Below are positions 17,861 through 26,539 of a stretch of DNA of 64,000 nt, one piece after another. The translations under genes were made by a program, and so were the position numbers. The DNA comes from Niveispirillum irakense DSM 11586 (lineage in GTDB: Bacteria; Pseudomonadota; Alphaproteobacteria; Azospirillales; Azospirillaceae), in assembly GCF_000429645.1 (NCBI RefSeq), contig NZ_AUCG01000003.1, positions 60,331 through 124,330 on the forward strand, written 5' to 3'. The notes beneath the pieces are model-generated. The model was given only the letters and a program-made list of their open reading frames with translations, had not been told where the DNA came from and made no database searches. How positions within the stretch are numbered: position 1 is the first letter of the stretch; every line of letters starts with the position of its first letter.

Positions 17861-19357
17861 ATGGAACTGCTTCAGGTAGCCGACGCGGTCGCCCGCGAGA
17901 AGAACATCGACAAGGAGCACGTGCTCGAAGCCATGGAGGAGGCCATCAAGAAGGCTGGCCGCTCCAAATATGGGCACGAGCACGACATCCGCGCCCGCAT
18001 CGATCGTAAGACGGGCGATATCCAGCTCACCCGCCACATGGAAGTGGTGGAGGTCGTGGAGAACGAGGCGACGCAGATCGACCTCGCCAAGGCCCGTCGC
18101 AAGAAGGCCAATGCGGCCTATGGCGATTTCATCGTCGACCCGCTGCCGCCGATCGATTTTGGCCGCATTGCCGCCCAGACGGCCAAGCAGGTCATCGTGC
18201 AAAAGGTCCGTGAGGCCGAGCGCGACCGTCAGTATAATGAATATATCGACCGCAAGGGCGAGATCGTGAACGGTCTGGTCAAGCGCGTCGAATATGGCAA
18301 TGTCACCGTCGATCTGGGCCGGGCCGAAGCCGTGCTGCGCCGCGACGAGTGCCTGCCGCGCGAACATTTCAAGACTGGCGACCGTGTCCGCGCCTACATC
18401 TATGATGTGCGCAAGGAGCCGCGCGGGCCGCAGATTTTCCTGTCCCGTACCCATCCGATGTTCATGGCCGGCCTGTTCAAGGCCGAAGTGCCGGAAATCT
18501 ATGATGGCATCATCGAGATCAAGGCCGTGGCCCGCGACCCAGGCTCCCGCGCCAAGATCGCCGTGATCTCCAAGGACAGCTCCATCGATCCGGTGGGCGC
18601 CTGCGTCGGTATGCGCGGTTCCCGCGTTCAGGCCGTGGTGGGCGAGCTGCAGGGCGAGAAGATCGACATCATTCCCTGGAAGCCCGATCCGGCCACCTTC
18701 GTCGTCAATGCACTGGCCCCGGCGGAAGTCGCCAAGGTCGTGCTGGACGAGGAGACGGGCAAGATCGAAGTGGTGGTGCCTGACGACCAGCTTTCGCTGG
18801 CCATCGGCCGCCGCGGCCAGAATGTGCGTCTGGCCAGCCAGTTGACCGGCTGGACCATCGACATCATGACCGAGGCCGAGGAACGCGAGCGCCGCCAGAC
18901 GGAATTCTCGTCGCGTTCGTCCCTGTTCATGGAAGCCCTGGACGTGGACGACATGATCGCCCATCTGCTGGTCAACGAAGGCTTTACCTCGGTCGAGGAA
19001 ATCGCCTTCGTCGATCTCAACGAACTGACCGGCATTGAGGCGTTCGACGAGGACGTGGCGGCCGAGCTTCAGGAGCGTGCCCAGAACTTCCTGGCGCAGC
19101 AGAATGAAGTTCTGGATGCCAAGCGCCAGGAACTGGGCGTGGAAAATGACGTCGCCGCCATTGAGGCGCTGACGCCGACCATGCTGGTCAAGCTGGGTGA
19201 GAAGGGCGTGAAGACGCTCGACGATCTGGCCGATCTGGCGGGTGACGAGCTGATCGACATTGTCGGCAAGGATGCAATGACGCTGGACGAGGCCAATGAG
19301 GTGATCATGGCTGCCCGCGCCCATTGGTTTGCTGACGAAGAGGATGCCGCCGGCTGA
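17861..19357 (+). CDS. nusA: Transcription termination/antitermination factor NusA
   Basis: 498 aa. Order: N-terminal RNA-polymerase-binding domain ([19 protein letters not shown]), S1 domain (about 135-200: [17 protein letters not shown]), two KH domains ([19 protein letters not shown] and [16 protein letters not shown]), then two C-terminal acidic helix-hairpin-helix repeats ([36 protein letters not shown]). NusA modulates pausing and termination and binds nascent RNA and RNA polymerase. Lies 35 bases after rimP with a GAAGGCAGG ribosome site. Confidence 0.96.
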   Translation: MELLQVADAVAREKNIDKEHVLEAMEEAIKKAGRSKYGHEHDIRARIDRKTGDIQLTRHMEVVEVVENEATQIDLAKARRKKANAAYGDFIVDPLPPIDFGRIAAQTAKQVIVQKVREAERDRQYNEYIDRKGEIVNGLVKRVEYGNVTVDLGRAEAVLRRDECLPREHFKTGDRVRAYIYDVRKEPRGPQIFLSRTHPMFMAGLFKAEVPEIYDGIIEIKAVARDPGSRAKIAVISKDSSIDPVGACVGMRGSRVQAVVGELQGEKIDIIPWKPDPATFVVNALAPAEVAKVVLDEETGKIEVVVPDDQLSLAIGRRGQNVRLASQLTGWTIDIMTEAEERERRQTEFSSRSSLFMEALDVDDMIAHLLVNEGFTSVEEIAFVDLNELTGIEAFDEDVAAELQERAQNFLAQQNEVLDAKRQELGVENDVAAIEALTPTMLVKLGEKGVKTLDDLADLAGDELIDIVGKDAMTLDEANEVIMAARAHWFADEEDAAG

Positions 19358-19399
19358 TCCTTGATCGGCAGGTGGTTGGGTTAAGTGAGGGTGTTGGGA

Positions 19400-20176
19400 A
19401 TGGGGTCCATGGACGACAAGGTCGCGATGACCGGTGACGGTCAGCCGGCGGTGGCAGTCCCGACCCCGGTTCCCGATCCGGACCGGTCCGGTCCGGCGGC
19501 ACCGATCCTGGCGGAAGAAATTCCGGCGGAAGCGGTGGCGGATGAACCGGAGACGGTGGCGGGGCGGAAAAGTCCGCTGCGCCGCTGTATTGGCAGCGGT
19601 CGCGTGGGGGACAAGGCGGGCATGGTCCGTTTCGTCGTCTCCCCCGATGGTTTGCTGGCACCCGACCTGGAGGAAACCCTGCCCGGACGTGGGCTGTGGT
19701 TGACGGCGGACCCCACCTTGGTTGAAAAGGCCCTGTCGAAAGGGTTGTTCGCCAAGGCGGCCCGTCGTGCTGTCAAGGTACCGGACGATCTGCCGGGAAT
19801 GTTGCGCCGCCTGATGCGGCGCCGCCTTCTCGGTCTGATCGGCATTGCCCGCAAGGGTGGTGGTGCCCTGGCGGGGTTTGAAAAGGTACAGGCTGCATTG
19901 CGTAGCGGCGTTATAGGCCGACCGGGCGGTGCAGGCCAAAAGAGTGTAGGGTTATGGCTCGAGGCGTGCGACGGGTCCGACGATGGTCGGACCAAGCTGC
20001 ACGGCTTGGCCCAGGCGCGAGGGATCCGGCTGATCGACCTGTTCGGTCGGGCGGAACTGGGTGCGGCTTTGGGCCGGGACGAGGCGGTGCATGTGGTGCT
20101 GGCGGCGGGACCGTTGGCCTCACAAATCCGTCGTGAGGTGGAACGGCTTTCCGCACTCGGCGGAGCAGGCTCCTGA
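19400..20176 (+). CDS. ylxR: YlxR (DUF448) / L7Ae-like RNA-binding fusion protein
   Basis: 258 aa from the ATG at 19400 (GTG at 19385 and ATG at 19409 are alternatives). After an acidic, Pro-rich leader of about 55 residues, the YlxR domain begins at [22 protein letters not shown] and includes [11 protein letters not shown]-terminal L7Ae/L30e-like domain starts at [25 protein letters not shown] and ends in a Rossmann-like VHVVLAAG. This fused form, between nusA and infB, is usual in alphaproteobacteria. Predicted nucleic-acid-binding protein; exact role unsettled. Confidence 0.88.
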   Translation: MGSMDDKVAMTGDGQPAVAVPTPVPDPDRSGPAAPILAEEIPAEAVADEPETVAGRKSPLRRCIGSGRVGDKAGMVRFVVSPDGLLAPDLEETLPGRGLWLTADPTLVEKALSKGLFAKAARRAVKVPDDLPGMLRRLMRRRLLGLIGIARKGGGALAGFEKVQAALRSGVIGRPGGAGQKSVGLWLEACDGSDDGRTKLHGLAQARGIRLIDLFGRAELGAALGRDEAVHVVLAAGPLASQIRREVERLSALGGAGS

Positions 20177-20223
20177 AGGTTTGGGGCCTGATTAGGGATC
20201 AACGGCTTACTGTCGGATTAGGG

Positions 20224-22995
20224 ATGAGCGATACCAACGACCAAAACCGCGACAAGAAAGTACTCAGCCTGTCCGGTCGCGGCACGCTTGGGCTGGGTGG
20301 GGGTAACAAGCCGAAGGCGGCTGCCCCCGCACAGCCGGCAGGTGGTGCTGCAGGCACCGTGCGTCAAAGCTTCTCGCACGGACGAGGCAAGGAAGTGGCG
20401 GTCGAGGTCAAGCGAAAGAAGACCTTCGAGAAGGGTGCCGTGCCCGGCGTGGCTGACGGCGGTGCCGCCGCGCGTCGTGCTGCGGAGGGCGCTTCCGGTG
20501 GTCGCGGGCCGTCAACGCGGGGTGCTGCCCCGCGTGGCCTGAGCGATGCTGAGCGGGAAGCCCGTCTGCGCGCCCTGCGTGGCGCTGCGGAGGAGGCGGA
20601 AGCTGCGGCGATTGCCGAGGCTGCCCGCGCCAAGGCAGAGGCAGAGGCCCGGATCATTGCCGAGCGGGAGGCCGCCGAGGCTGCTGCCCGTGCTGCTGCC
20701 GAAGCCGAAGCCCGTGCCCGCGAGCCGCTGGACGAGGAAACCGTCCGCAATCGCGAACTGGAAGAGCTTCGCGCCATCCAGAACGCCGAGAAGGCAGCCG
20801 TCGAGGAAGCCGAGCGCAAGCGCAAGGAAGCCGAGGACGCCCGCAAGGCTGAAGAGGCCCGCCGCGCTGCCGAGGCGCGTCCGCGCCAGGGTGCCGCTGG
20901 TGCGGCACCGGCGGGTGGCGATGATGATCGCACCCGTCCGGCCCCGGTTCGTCCGGCCACTGTTACGGCTGCCCGTCCGGCTTCCGACTTCGAGGAAGAA
21001 GACGGTCCGCGCCGTGGCAAGGTTGCCGGTCCGGGCAAGGCAGCACCCGCAAAGGTGCCGGCTGCCCCGGCCAAGGCCAAGGTCGACGATAAGCGCCGTG
21101 GCGGCAAGATGACCATCTCGCAGGCTCTGTCTGGTGATGATGGCAGCCGTCGTGGCCGGTCCATGGCCGCCGCCAAGCGGGCACGCGAACGCGAACGTAT
21201 GCGGCTGTTCGGCCGTCAGGAGACGCAGAAGGTGACCCGCGACGTGACGATCCCGGAGGTCATCACGGTCGGCGACCTTGCCAACCGTATGGCCGAACGT
21301 GGCGCCGACGTGGTGAAGGCCCTGATGCGCATGGGCGTGATGGCCACCATCACCCAGACCATTGATGCCGATACCGCTGAACTGGTGGTGCAGGAACTGG
21401 GTCACCGCCCGTTCCGCGTCTCTGAAAGCGACGTGGAAATCGGTGTGAAGGGCGAACAGGACCGGTTGGAAGACCTGCGTTCCCGTGCGCCGGTCGTCAC
21501 CGTCATGGGCCACGTTGACCATGGCAAGACCTCGCTGCTGGACGCGCTGCGCCGTACCGACGTGGCCGCCCGCGAGGCCGGTGGCATCACCCAGCATATC
21601 GGCGCCTATCAGGTGGTGCTGAAGTCGGGTGCGAAGATCACCTTCATCGACACCCCCGGTCACGCCGCCTTTACGGAAATGCGTGCCCGTGGCGCCAATG
21701 TCACCGACGTGGTGGTGCTGGTGGTGGCGGCCGATGACGGCGTCATGCCGCAGACGATCGAGGCGATTAATCACGCCAAGGCCGCCGGTGTGCCGATCAT
21801 CGTTGCCATCAACAAGTGCGACCTGCCGTCCGCCAAGCCGGATCGCGTCCGCCAGGAACTGCTCCAGCATGAGCTGGTGGTGGAAGGCATGGGCGGCGAC
21901 ATCCTGGATGTGGAAGTGTCGGCCAAGGCCGGCCTGAACCTGGACAAGCTGGAAGAAGCCATCCTGCTGCAGGCCGAAATCCTGGAGCTGAAGGCCAACC
22001 CGAACCGCACCGCCGAAGGCGTGGTGGTGGAAGCCAAGCTGGACAAGGGCCGTGGCCCGGTTGCTACCGTGCTGGTGAAGCGCGGTACGCTGAAGGTGGG
22101 CGACATTGTCGTCGCCGGCAGCGAGTGGGGCCGCGTGCGCGCCCTGGTCAACGACCGTGGCAGCAACGTGCCGGATGCCGATCCCGCCACCCCGGTGGAG
22201 GTGTTGGGCCTGGGCGGCGTGCCGCTGGCGGGCGAGGAAATGGCGGTGGTGGAGAGCGAGGCCCGTGCCCGCGAAATCACCGAATACCGTGCCCGCAAGA
22301 AGCGCGAAGCCGAGTCGGCCAAGTCCGGTCGCGGCAGCCTGGAACAGATGTTCAAGCAGATCCAGGCCGGCGAGGCCAAGGAACTGCCCATCGTCATCAA
22401 GGGCGACGTGCAGGGTTCGGTGGAAGCCATCTCCGGTGCTCTGGAGAAGCTCACCGCCGAGAATGTCGAGGTGAAGGTCCGTGTGCTGACGTCCGGTGTG
22501 GGCGCCATCACCGAGAGCGACATCACGCTGGCCAATGCGTCCAAGGGTCTGGTTGTGGGCTTCAATGTCCGCGCCAATCCGCAGGCACGCGACATGTCCA
22601 AGCGCGATGGCGTGGAAATCCGCTACTACTCGATCATCTATGACATCATCGATGACGTGAAGCAGATGCTGACCGGCATGTTGGCGCCGACGCTGCGGGA
22701 GAAGTTCCTGGGCAACGCGCAGATCCTGCAGGTCTTCAACATCACCAAGGTCGGCAAGGTCGCCGGTTGCCGCGTCTCCGAAGGTATCGTCAAGCGCGGT
22801 GCCAAGGTTCGCCTGCTGCGCGACAATGTCGTGATCCACGAAGGCACGCTGAAGACCCTGAAGCGCATGAAGGACGAAGTCCGCGAAGTGCGCGAAGGGT
22901 TCGAATGCGGTATGGCGTTCGAGAATTACGACGATATCCGCGAAGGCGACACGATCGAAGCCTTCGAGATGGAGGAAATCGCCCGCGTCCTCTAA
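20224..22995 (+). CDS. infB: Translation initiation factor IF-2
   Basis: 923 aa. The first 300 residues are low-complexity: Gly/Ala-rich, then a long charged Glu/Ala/Arg coiled-coil stretch (about 110-220). Next come the N2 domain ([28 protein letters not shown]), the GTPase with G1 GHVDHGKT (about 429-436), DTPGH and NKCD, then the beta-barrel and C-terminal fMet-tRNA-binding domains ([43 protein letters not shown]). IF-2 delivers initiator tRNA to the 30S subunit. A strong terminator follows the gene, splitting it from rbfA-truB. Confidence 0.97.
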   Translation: MSDTNDQNRDKKVLSLSGRGTLGLGGGNKPKAAAPAQPAGGAAGTVRQSFSHGRGKEVAVEVKRKKTFEKGAVPGVADGGAAARRAAEGASGGRGPSTRGAAPRGLSDAEREARLRALRGAAEEAEAAAIAEAARAKAEAEARIIAEREAAEAAARAAAEAEARAREPLDEETVRNRELEELRAIQNAEKAAVEEAERKRKEAEDARKAEEARRAAEARPRQGAAGAAPAGGDDDRTRPAPVRPATVTAARPASDFEEEDGPRRGKVAGPGKAAPAKVPAAPAKAKVDDKRRGGKMTISQALSGDDGSRRGRSMAAAKRARERERMRLFGRQETQKVTRDVTIPEVITVGDLANRMAERGADVVKALMRMGVMATITQTIDADTAELVVQELGHRPFRVSESDVEIGVKGEQDRLEDLRSRAPVVTVMGHVDHGKTSLLDALRRTDVAAREAGGITQHIGAYQVVLKSGAKITFIDTPGHAAFTEMRARGANVTDVVVLVVAADDGVMPQTIEAINHAKAAGVPIIVAINKCDLPSAKPDRVRQELLQHELVVEGMGGDILDVEVSAKAGLNLDKLEEAILLQAEILELKANPNRTAEGVVVEAKLDKGRGPVATVLVKRGTLKVGDIVVAGSEWGRVRALVNDRGSNVPDADPATPVEVLGLGGVPLAGEEMAVVESEARAREITEYRARKKREAESAKSGRGSLEQMFKQIQAGEAKELPIVIKGDVQGSVEAISGALEKLTAENVEVKVRVLTSGVGAITESDITLANASKGLVVGFNVRANPQARDMSKRDGVEIRYYSIIYDIIDDVKQMLTGMLAPTLREKFLGNAQILQVFNITKVGKVAGCRVSEGIVKRGAKVRLLRDNVVIHEGTLKTLKRMKDEVREVREGFECGMAFENYDDIREGDTIEAFEMEEIARVL

Positions 22996-23038
22996 GGACG
23001 TTTGCGGTTCCCCCTCCTTCCAGGATGGATATTACAAG

Positions 23039-23077
23039 CCGGTCGGCTGCGGAAACGCTGCCGGCCGGTTTTGTTTT
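23039..23077 (+). terminator. Intrinsic terminator after infB
   Basis: Long hairpin CCGGTCGGC(T)GCG, GAAA tetraloop, CGC(T)GCCGGCCGG, followed by TTTTGTTTT. The stem has one T-T mismatch and one G-T pair. It ends the infB transcript 44 bases after the stop, so rbfA-truB may need its own promoter or read-through. Confidence 0.85.
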
Positions 23078-23189
23078 GGTGGTCGGGGGAGCCGGCGCCT
23101 GCCCCTGTCATGCTGTCGTTTGCCGCCCTGTCAAACTAGCAGGTGCCGTCAGCGTGACTATATGATACCCCACGCGGCTTCATATTATA

Positions 23190-23224
23190 CCAATCCACCG
23201 AAAGTCTGATCTTCGGTGGATTGG
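23190..23224. repeat. Perfect 13-bp inverted repeat in the infB-rbfA gap
   Basis: CCAATCCACCGAA, 9-nt loop, exact complement TTCGGTGGATTGG. It lies in the 364-base gap 22996-23359, which holds the infB terminator, this repeat, the CCGCCG/CGGCGG palindrome at 23228-23241 and the repeat at 23257-23293, but no credible gene. Confidence 0.7.
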
Positions 23225-23256
23225 AGGCCGCCGACCGGCGGTCCGGCGCTTGAGGG

Positions 23257-23293
23257 CCGCCTTGATGCTGACCATCGGCCCGCATCAAGGCGG
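23257..23293. repeat. Perfect 12-bp inverted repeat upstream of rbfA
   Basis: CCGCCTTGATGC, 13-nt loop, exact complement GCATCAAGGCGG, ending 66 bases before the rbfA ATG. No T-tract on either side. It may be a regulatory hairpin or part of a dispersed repeat. Confidence 0.65.
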
Positions 23294-23359
23294 ATTGTTA
23301 TTACGCATGATGAACCCGGTGCCAGGGTCCGAACCCCCGGCCGGGAGAGAGGTATAGAG

Positions 23360-23884
23360 ATGAGCAGGAAACGTGACGGTGGTGCTTCCGCCAAGGGTCC
23401 CAGCCAGCGCCAGTTGCGCGTGGGTGAGGAACTGCGCCATGTACTGGCCGACATTCTGCGCCGTGCGGATTTCCGCGATCCGGCGCTGATGGATATGAAT
23501 GTCACCGTCACCGAGGTTCGGATTTCGCCGGACCTGAAGAATGCCACGGTTTTCGTCATCCCGCTGGGTGGCGGCAATCCGGAACTGATTGCGGCGCTGA
23601 ACCGGGCATCGGTCTTCCTGCGCAGCCAGGTTGCAAGCGCGGTGCGGTTGCAGCATGTGCCGCGCCTGTCCTTCCAGGCCGATAGCAGCTTCGAATATGC
23701 CAGCAAGATTGACCGTATCCTGCATGACCCGCATGTGGCGCAGGATATTGTCCGCCATCTGGATGCCGAGGGCGTGCCGATGGACGATGAGGTCGAGGCG
23801 CTGCTGGAAGAGGGTGAAGACCTGGCCGTCGAGGATGAGGCCGAGGTGACGGAAGAGGCCAAGGACGACCGCCATGGCGCGTAA
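23360..23884 (+). CDS. rbfA: 30S ribosome-binding factor RbfA
   Basis: 174 aa. The ATG is preceded by GAGAGAGG. The KH-like RbfA fold is visible in QLRVGEELRHVLADILRR, DMNVTVTEVRISPDLKNATVFV and RLQHVPRLSFQADSSFEYASKIDRIL. An acidic tail of about 40 residues (EEGEDLAVEDEAEV) extends past the usual domain. RbfA binds the 30S subunit during late 16S rRNA maturation and cold adaptation. It overlaps truB by 11 bases. Confidence 0.95.
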   Translation: MSRKRDGGASAKGPSQRQLRVGEELRHVLADILRRADFRDPALMDMNVTVTEVRISPDLKNATVFVIPLGGGNPELIAALNRASVFLRSQVASAVRLQHVPRLSFQADSSFEYASKIDRILHDPHVAQDIVRHLDAEGVPMDDEVEALLEEGEDLAVEDEAEVTEEAKDDRHGA

Positions 23885-24818
23885 GCGCAAGGGCGTTCCC
23901 CGCCATGGCTGGCTGGTGCTGGACAAGCCCGGCACCATGACGTCCACCCAGGCCATGGCCAAGGTGCGGTGGTTGTTGAAGGGGGAGAAGGCGGGCCATG
24001 GCGGCACGCTGGACCCGATTGCCACCGGGGTGCTGCCTATCGCCTTTGGTGAGGCGACGAAAACCGTCCAATACGCCATGGACGGGCACAAGACCTATCG
24101 TTTCGTCATGAAATTCGGTGAGGCGACGGATACCGATGACCGGGCCGGCCGTGTCATCGCCACCGCCCCCGGCCGCCCGACGGACGAGCAGATTGAAGCC
24201 GTCCTGCCCCGGTTTACCGGGATGGTCAGCCAGATCCCGCCGCAATATTCCGCCATCAAGGTGGATGGGGAGCGGGCCTATGATCTGGCCCGGGAAGGCG
24301 AAGCCGTGGAACTGGCGGCCCGTATCGTGCGGGTGGACAGTTTCCTGTTGACGGGCCGGCCGGATGAAGACCATGCCGAATTCGAGGTGGAGTGCGGCAA
24401 GGGCACCTATATGCGCAGCCTTGCCCGTGATCTGGCGGTGGCGCTTGGCACCCTGGGGCACATCACGGTGCTGCGCCGCCTGTCGGTTGGCCGCTTCAAC
24501 CTGGAAAACGCCGTGACGCTGGAAGAGCTGGAGCAGATCATCGCCGAAGGTGCGCGCGATCCGGATGATCTGCTGCTGCCGATTGAAACAGCGCTGGACC
24601 AGATCCCCGCCGTCGACCTGACGGGGGAAGAGGCGCAGCGTCTGCGCCATGGCCAGGGGGTGCTGTTGCTGCGCCGGGGCGATCTGGCCCGGCTGGAGGA
24701 ACTGCGCCAGGATGAGCGCGACGCCGGCACCGCGCTGGCGACCGAGCGCGGGCGCCCCGTGGCTCTGGTGCGCCTGGACGGGGCCGAATTGAAGCCGGTC
24801 CGTGTGCTGCACGTCTAG
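23874..24818 (+). CDS. truB: tRNA pseudouridine-55 synthase TruB
   Basis: 314 aa. HGWLVLDKPGTMTSTQAM opens the TruB domain; the catalytic Asp is D47 in GHGGTLDPIATGVLP, and the motif KTYRFVMKFGEATDTDD, the segment PPQYSAIKVDGERAYDLAREGE and GKGTYMRSLARDLA follow. It makes pseudouridine 55 in the T-loop of tRNA. A C-terminal PUA-like segment is present. The common downstream rpsO-pnp pair is absent: a convergent membrane protein follows instead. Confidence 0.96.
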   Translation: MARKRKGVPRHGWLVLDKPGTMTSTQAMAKVRWLLKGEKAGHGGTLDPIATGVLPIAFGEATKTVQYAMDGHKTYRFVMKFGEATDTDDRAGRVIATAPGRPTDEQIEAVLPRFTGMVSQIPPQYSAIKVDGERAYDLAREGEAVELAARIVRVDSFLLTGRPDEDHAEFEVECGKGTYMRSLARDLAVALGTLGHITVLRRLSVGRFNLENAVTLEELEQIIAEGARDPDDLLLPIETALDQIPAVDLTGEEAQRLRHGQGVLLLRRGDLARLEELRQDERDAGTALATERGRPVALVRLDGAELKPVRVLHV

Positions 24819-24856
24819 GCCCAGCCCCTTTTGGGGCGGGCTGGGTGAGTACATAT

Positions 24857-24921
24857 CCCGTGGGATGATCGGTTTCGCCGCGCCTGGACGCGGGCAGCCG
24901 ATCATCCAACGGGTTTTTTTT
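24857..24921 (+). terminator. Strong intrinsic terminator after truB
   Basis: CCCGTGGGATGATCGG pairs with CCGATCATCCAACGGG (16 bp, one mismatch) and is followed by eight T. A second GC-rich hairpin (CCCAGCC...GGCTGGG, about 24822-24845) lies just before it, right after the truB stop. Confidence 0.9.
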
Positions 24922-26341
24922 ATGTGCGCCGCCGCTCCCACCATTCAATCGCAGCCATGACCACCACCAGGGTGGCCAGCCAGACCAGCCGGCTTTGATA
25001 GCGGTCATGGGGGTTGGACAGGGCGCCATTGATGAAGGCATTGCCCAGCAGGGCCAGCAGGGTGAACAGCGCCAGCGCGCCCAGATCATGCCGGCCCTGG
25101 CGGAAACCCCAGCCGGTCACGATGACCAGTCCCAGCATGGACAGATAGCCTACGGGGATATGGATCAGGTTCAGCGCATTGAAAAGCGACTGGGTGACGC
25201 CGCCATTCTGCTGCCGGGCCGCCAGGAAACCCAGATTCTGCTGTTCCGGCAGCAGGGTGGCGAAGACCCAGCGCGTCACTTCCTGCCATTCATCCAGCCC
25301 GTCACCGGTGTGGATTTTCACCATCTGCTCGCCCGTCGCGACCAGGGCGGTGGACAGGAACTCCCCCGGATAGGCGGCGATGATCTTCTTGCTCAGCGCG
25401 GCAAGTTCCGGTTCTGCCCCGTCCCACCAGCCGATCTGGCGGAAGGGGCTGTCCGTGTGCCACAGGAAATCATTGGCGGTTTGCGGCATCCGGTCGCGAT
25501 AGGCGCAGAGTTTGAAAGGGGAGGCCGCGGCATCGGTCGGGCAATTTTCCGCCAGATAGCGCTGTGCCAGCCCATCCTGCACCAGCCGGCCGAAGATGAA
25601 GGCGCTGCCGCCCGGCGTATAGACGGCCTTGCCCACGACAGAGAGATGGGCCAGGGGCATCAGAATCAGGCTGGCGGCAACGATGGCCGCCGGCGGCAGG
25701 ATGCGGGGTGCGATGGTCCAGCCCAGCCGGGGCGCCAGCAGCCGGGCGATGATGGTCACCAGAACCAGCCCCAGGGCGAGCGCCATGCCGCTCATATGCG
25801 ACAACAGGCACAGCAGGGCGATGGCGGTCACGCCCATCCGTTCACGCACGGACAGCGTATAGCCCTTGAAGCCCAGCAGCCAGAGCGACAGGACCAGCAG
25901 CGGCAACAGGATGTCGGGCATCAACTGGCTGCTGTACCACGCGATGCCGGTCAGCAATGACAGGATCAGGGCTGTGACGCCGGCGCGCGCGCGCGGCTGC
26001 CAGGTGGCGGGGCCGGTGCCGTGGGCGCGCAGCACAAGATGGATCAGCCACAGGCTGGCACCACATTGGGCCAGTACCGGCCCCCAGAAGCTGAGCCAGC
26101 CCCCCGAGGTGCCATAGAGGAACAGGCCGTAGAAAAAGGACCGGCCCGGCTCCAGCCCCCAGTCGAAGATGCGCTTGATATAGCCACCCGTGTCGAAGAA
26201 CACGATGGCGAAACCGTTCCAGATGGCCGGGCCCGCCAGCGCCATCAACCCGCCCCACAGCGCCAGCCGGGGCCAGTCGATACCGACATTGGGGCGGGCG
26301 GGGCTGCCGGGCTGTTCGGCGTCGGGGGTGTCATTCGTCAT
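24920..26341 (-). CDS. Polytopic inner-membrane protein, unknown function
   Basis: About 473 aa from the ATG at 26341 (GGGATCACC just upstream; ATG at 26359 is the alternative). Roughly 10-11 hydrophobic segments are visible, with a large extracytoplasmic loop in the middle carrying two cysteines (NCPTDAAASPFKLC). The early motif IVFFDTGGYIKRIFDW and the segment YSSQLMPDILLPLLVLSLW recall large integral-membrane proteins of the lipid-linked glycosyltransferase type, but no family could be named. Convergent with truB and divergent from the alpha-2-macroglobulin gene, 198 bases away. Confidence 0.7.
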   Translation of the reverse strand: MTNDTPDAEQPGSPARPNVGIDWPRLALWGGLMALAGPAIWNGFAIVFFDTGGYIKRIFDWGLEPGRSFFYGLFLYGTSGGWLSFWGPVLAQCGASLWLIHLVLRAHGTGPATWQPRARAGVTALILSLLTGIAWYSSQLMPDILLPLLVLSLWLLGFKGYTLSVRERMGVTAIALLCLLSHMSGMALALGLVLVTIIARLLAPRLGWTIAPRILPPAAIVAASLILMPLAHLSVVGKAVYTPGGSAFIFGRLVQDGLAQRYLAENCPTDAAASPFKLCAYRDRMPQTANDFLWHTDSPFRQIGWWDGAEPELAALSKKIIAAYPGEFLSTALVATGEQMVKIHTGDGLDEWQEVTRWVFATLLPEQQNLGFLAARQQNGGVTQSLFNALNLIHIPVGYLSMLGLVIVTGWGFRQGRHDLGALALFTLLALLGNAFINGALSNPHDRYQSRLVWLATLVVVMAAIEWWERRRT

Positions 26342-26539
26342 GGTGATCCCAGCTTTCATGGGAATTGAGGCTTGTTTGCGGGCGCCAGGATGGCGGAAGT
26401 GGCGCCGGATGCAACGGGCCTGTTGCAAAGCGATAGAAAACAGCGTCCTGTTGGCCCCGGTGGTGCCATATTGCCCCGCCAACCGTTGACGGTACCGATT
26501 GTTCCCGCCCACCGCCGATCAGCCAAGAATACATTGCCC

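Noticed and set aside
17795..19939. Long open frame on the minus strand opposite nusA and ylxR
   Set aside because: It mirrors the high-GC codon pattern of nusA; its His/Gln/Arg-rich product has no domain logic, and the plus-strand genes are unmistakable.
20560..20900. Repeated Glu/Ala/Arg codons in infB as a tandem repeat or mobile element
   Set aside because: This is the normal charged, low-complexity N-terminal region of IF-2, with no repeat unit at DNA level.
20512..22839. Long minus-strand frame opposite infB
   Set aside because: Shadow of the infB low-complexity and GTPase regions; product is repetitive His/Asp/Gln-rich sequence without motifs.
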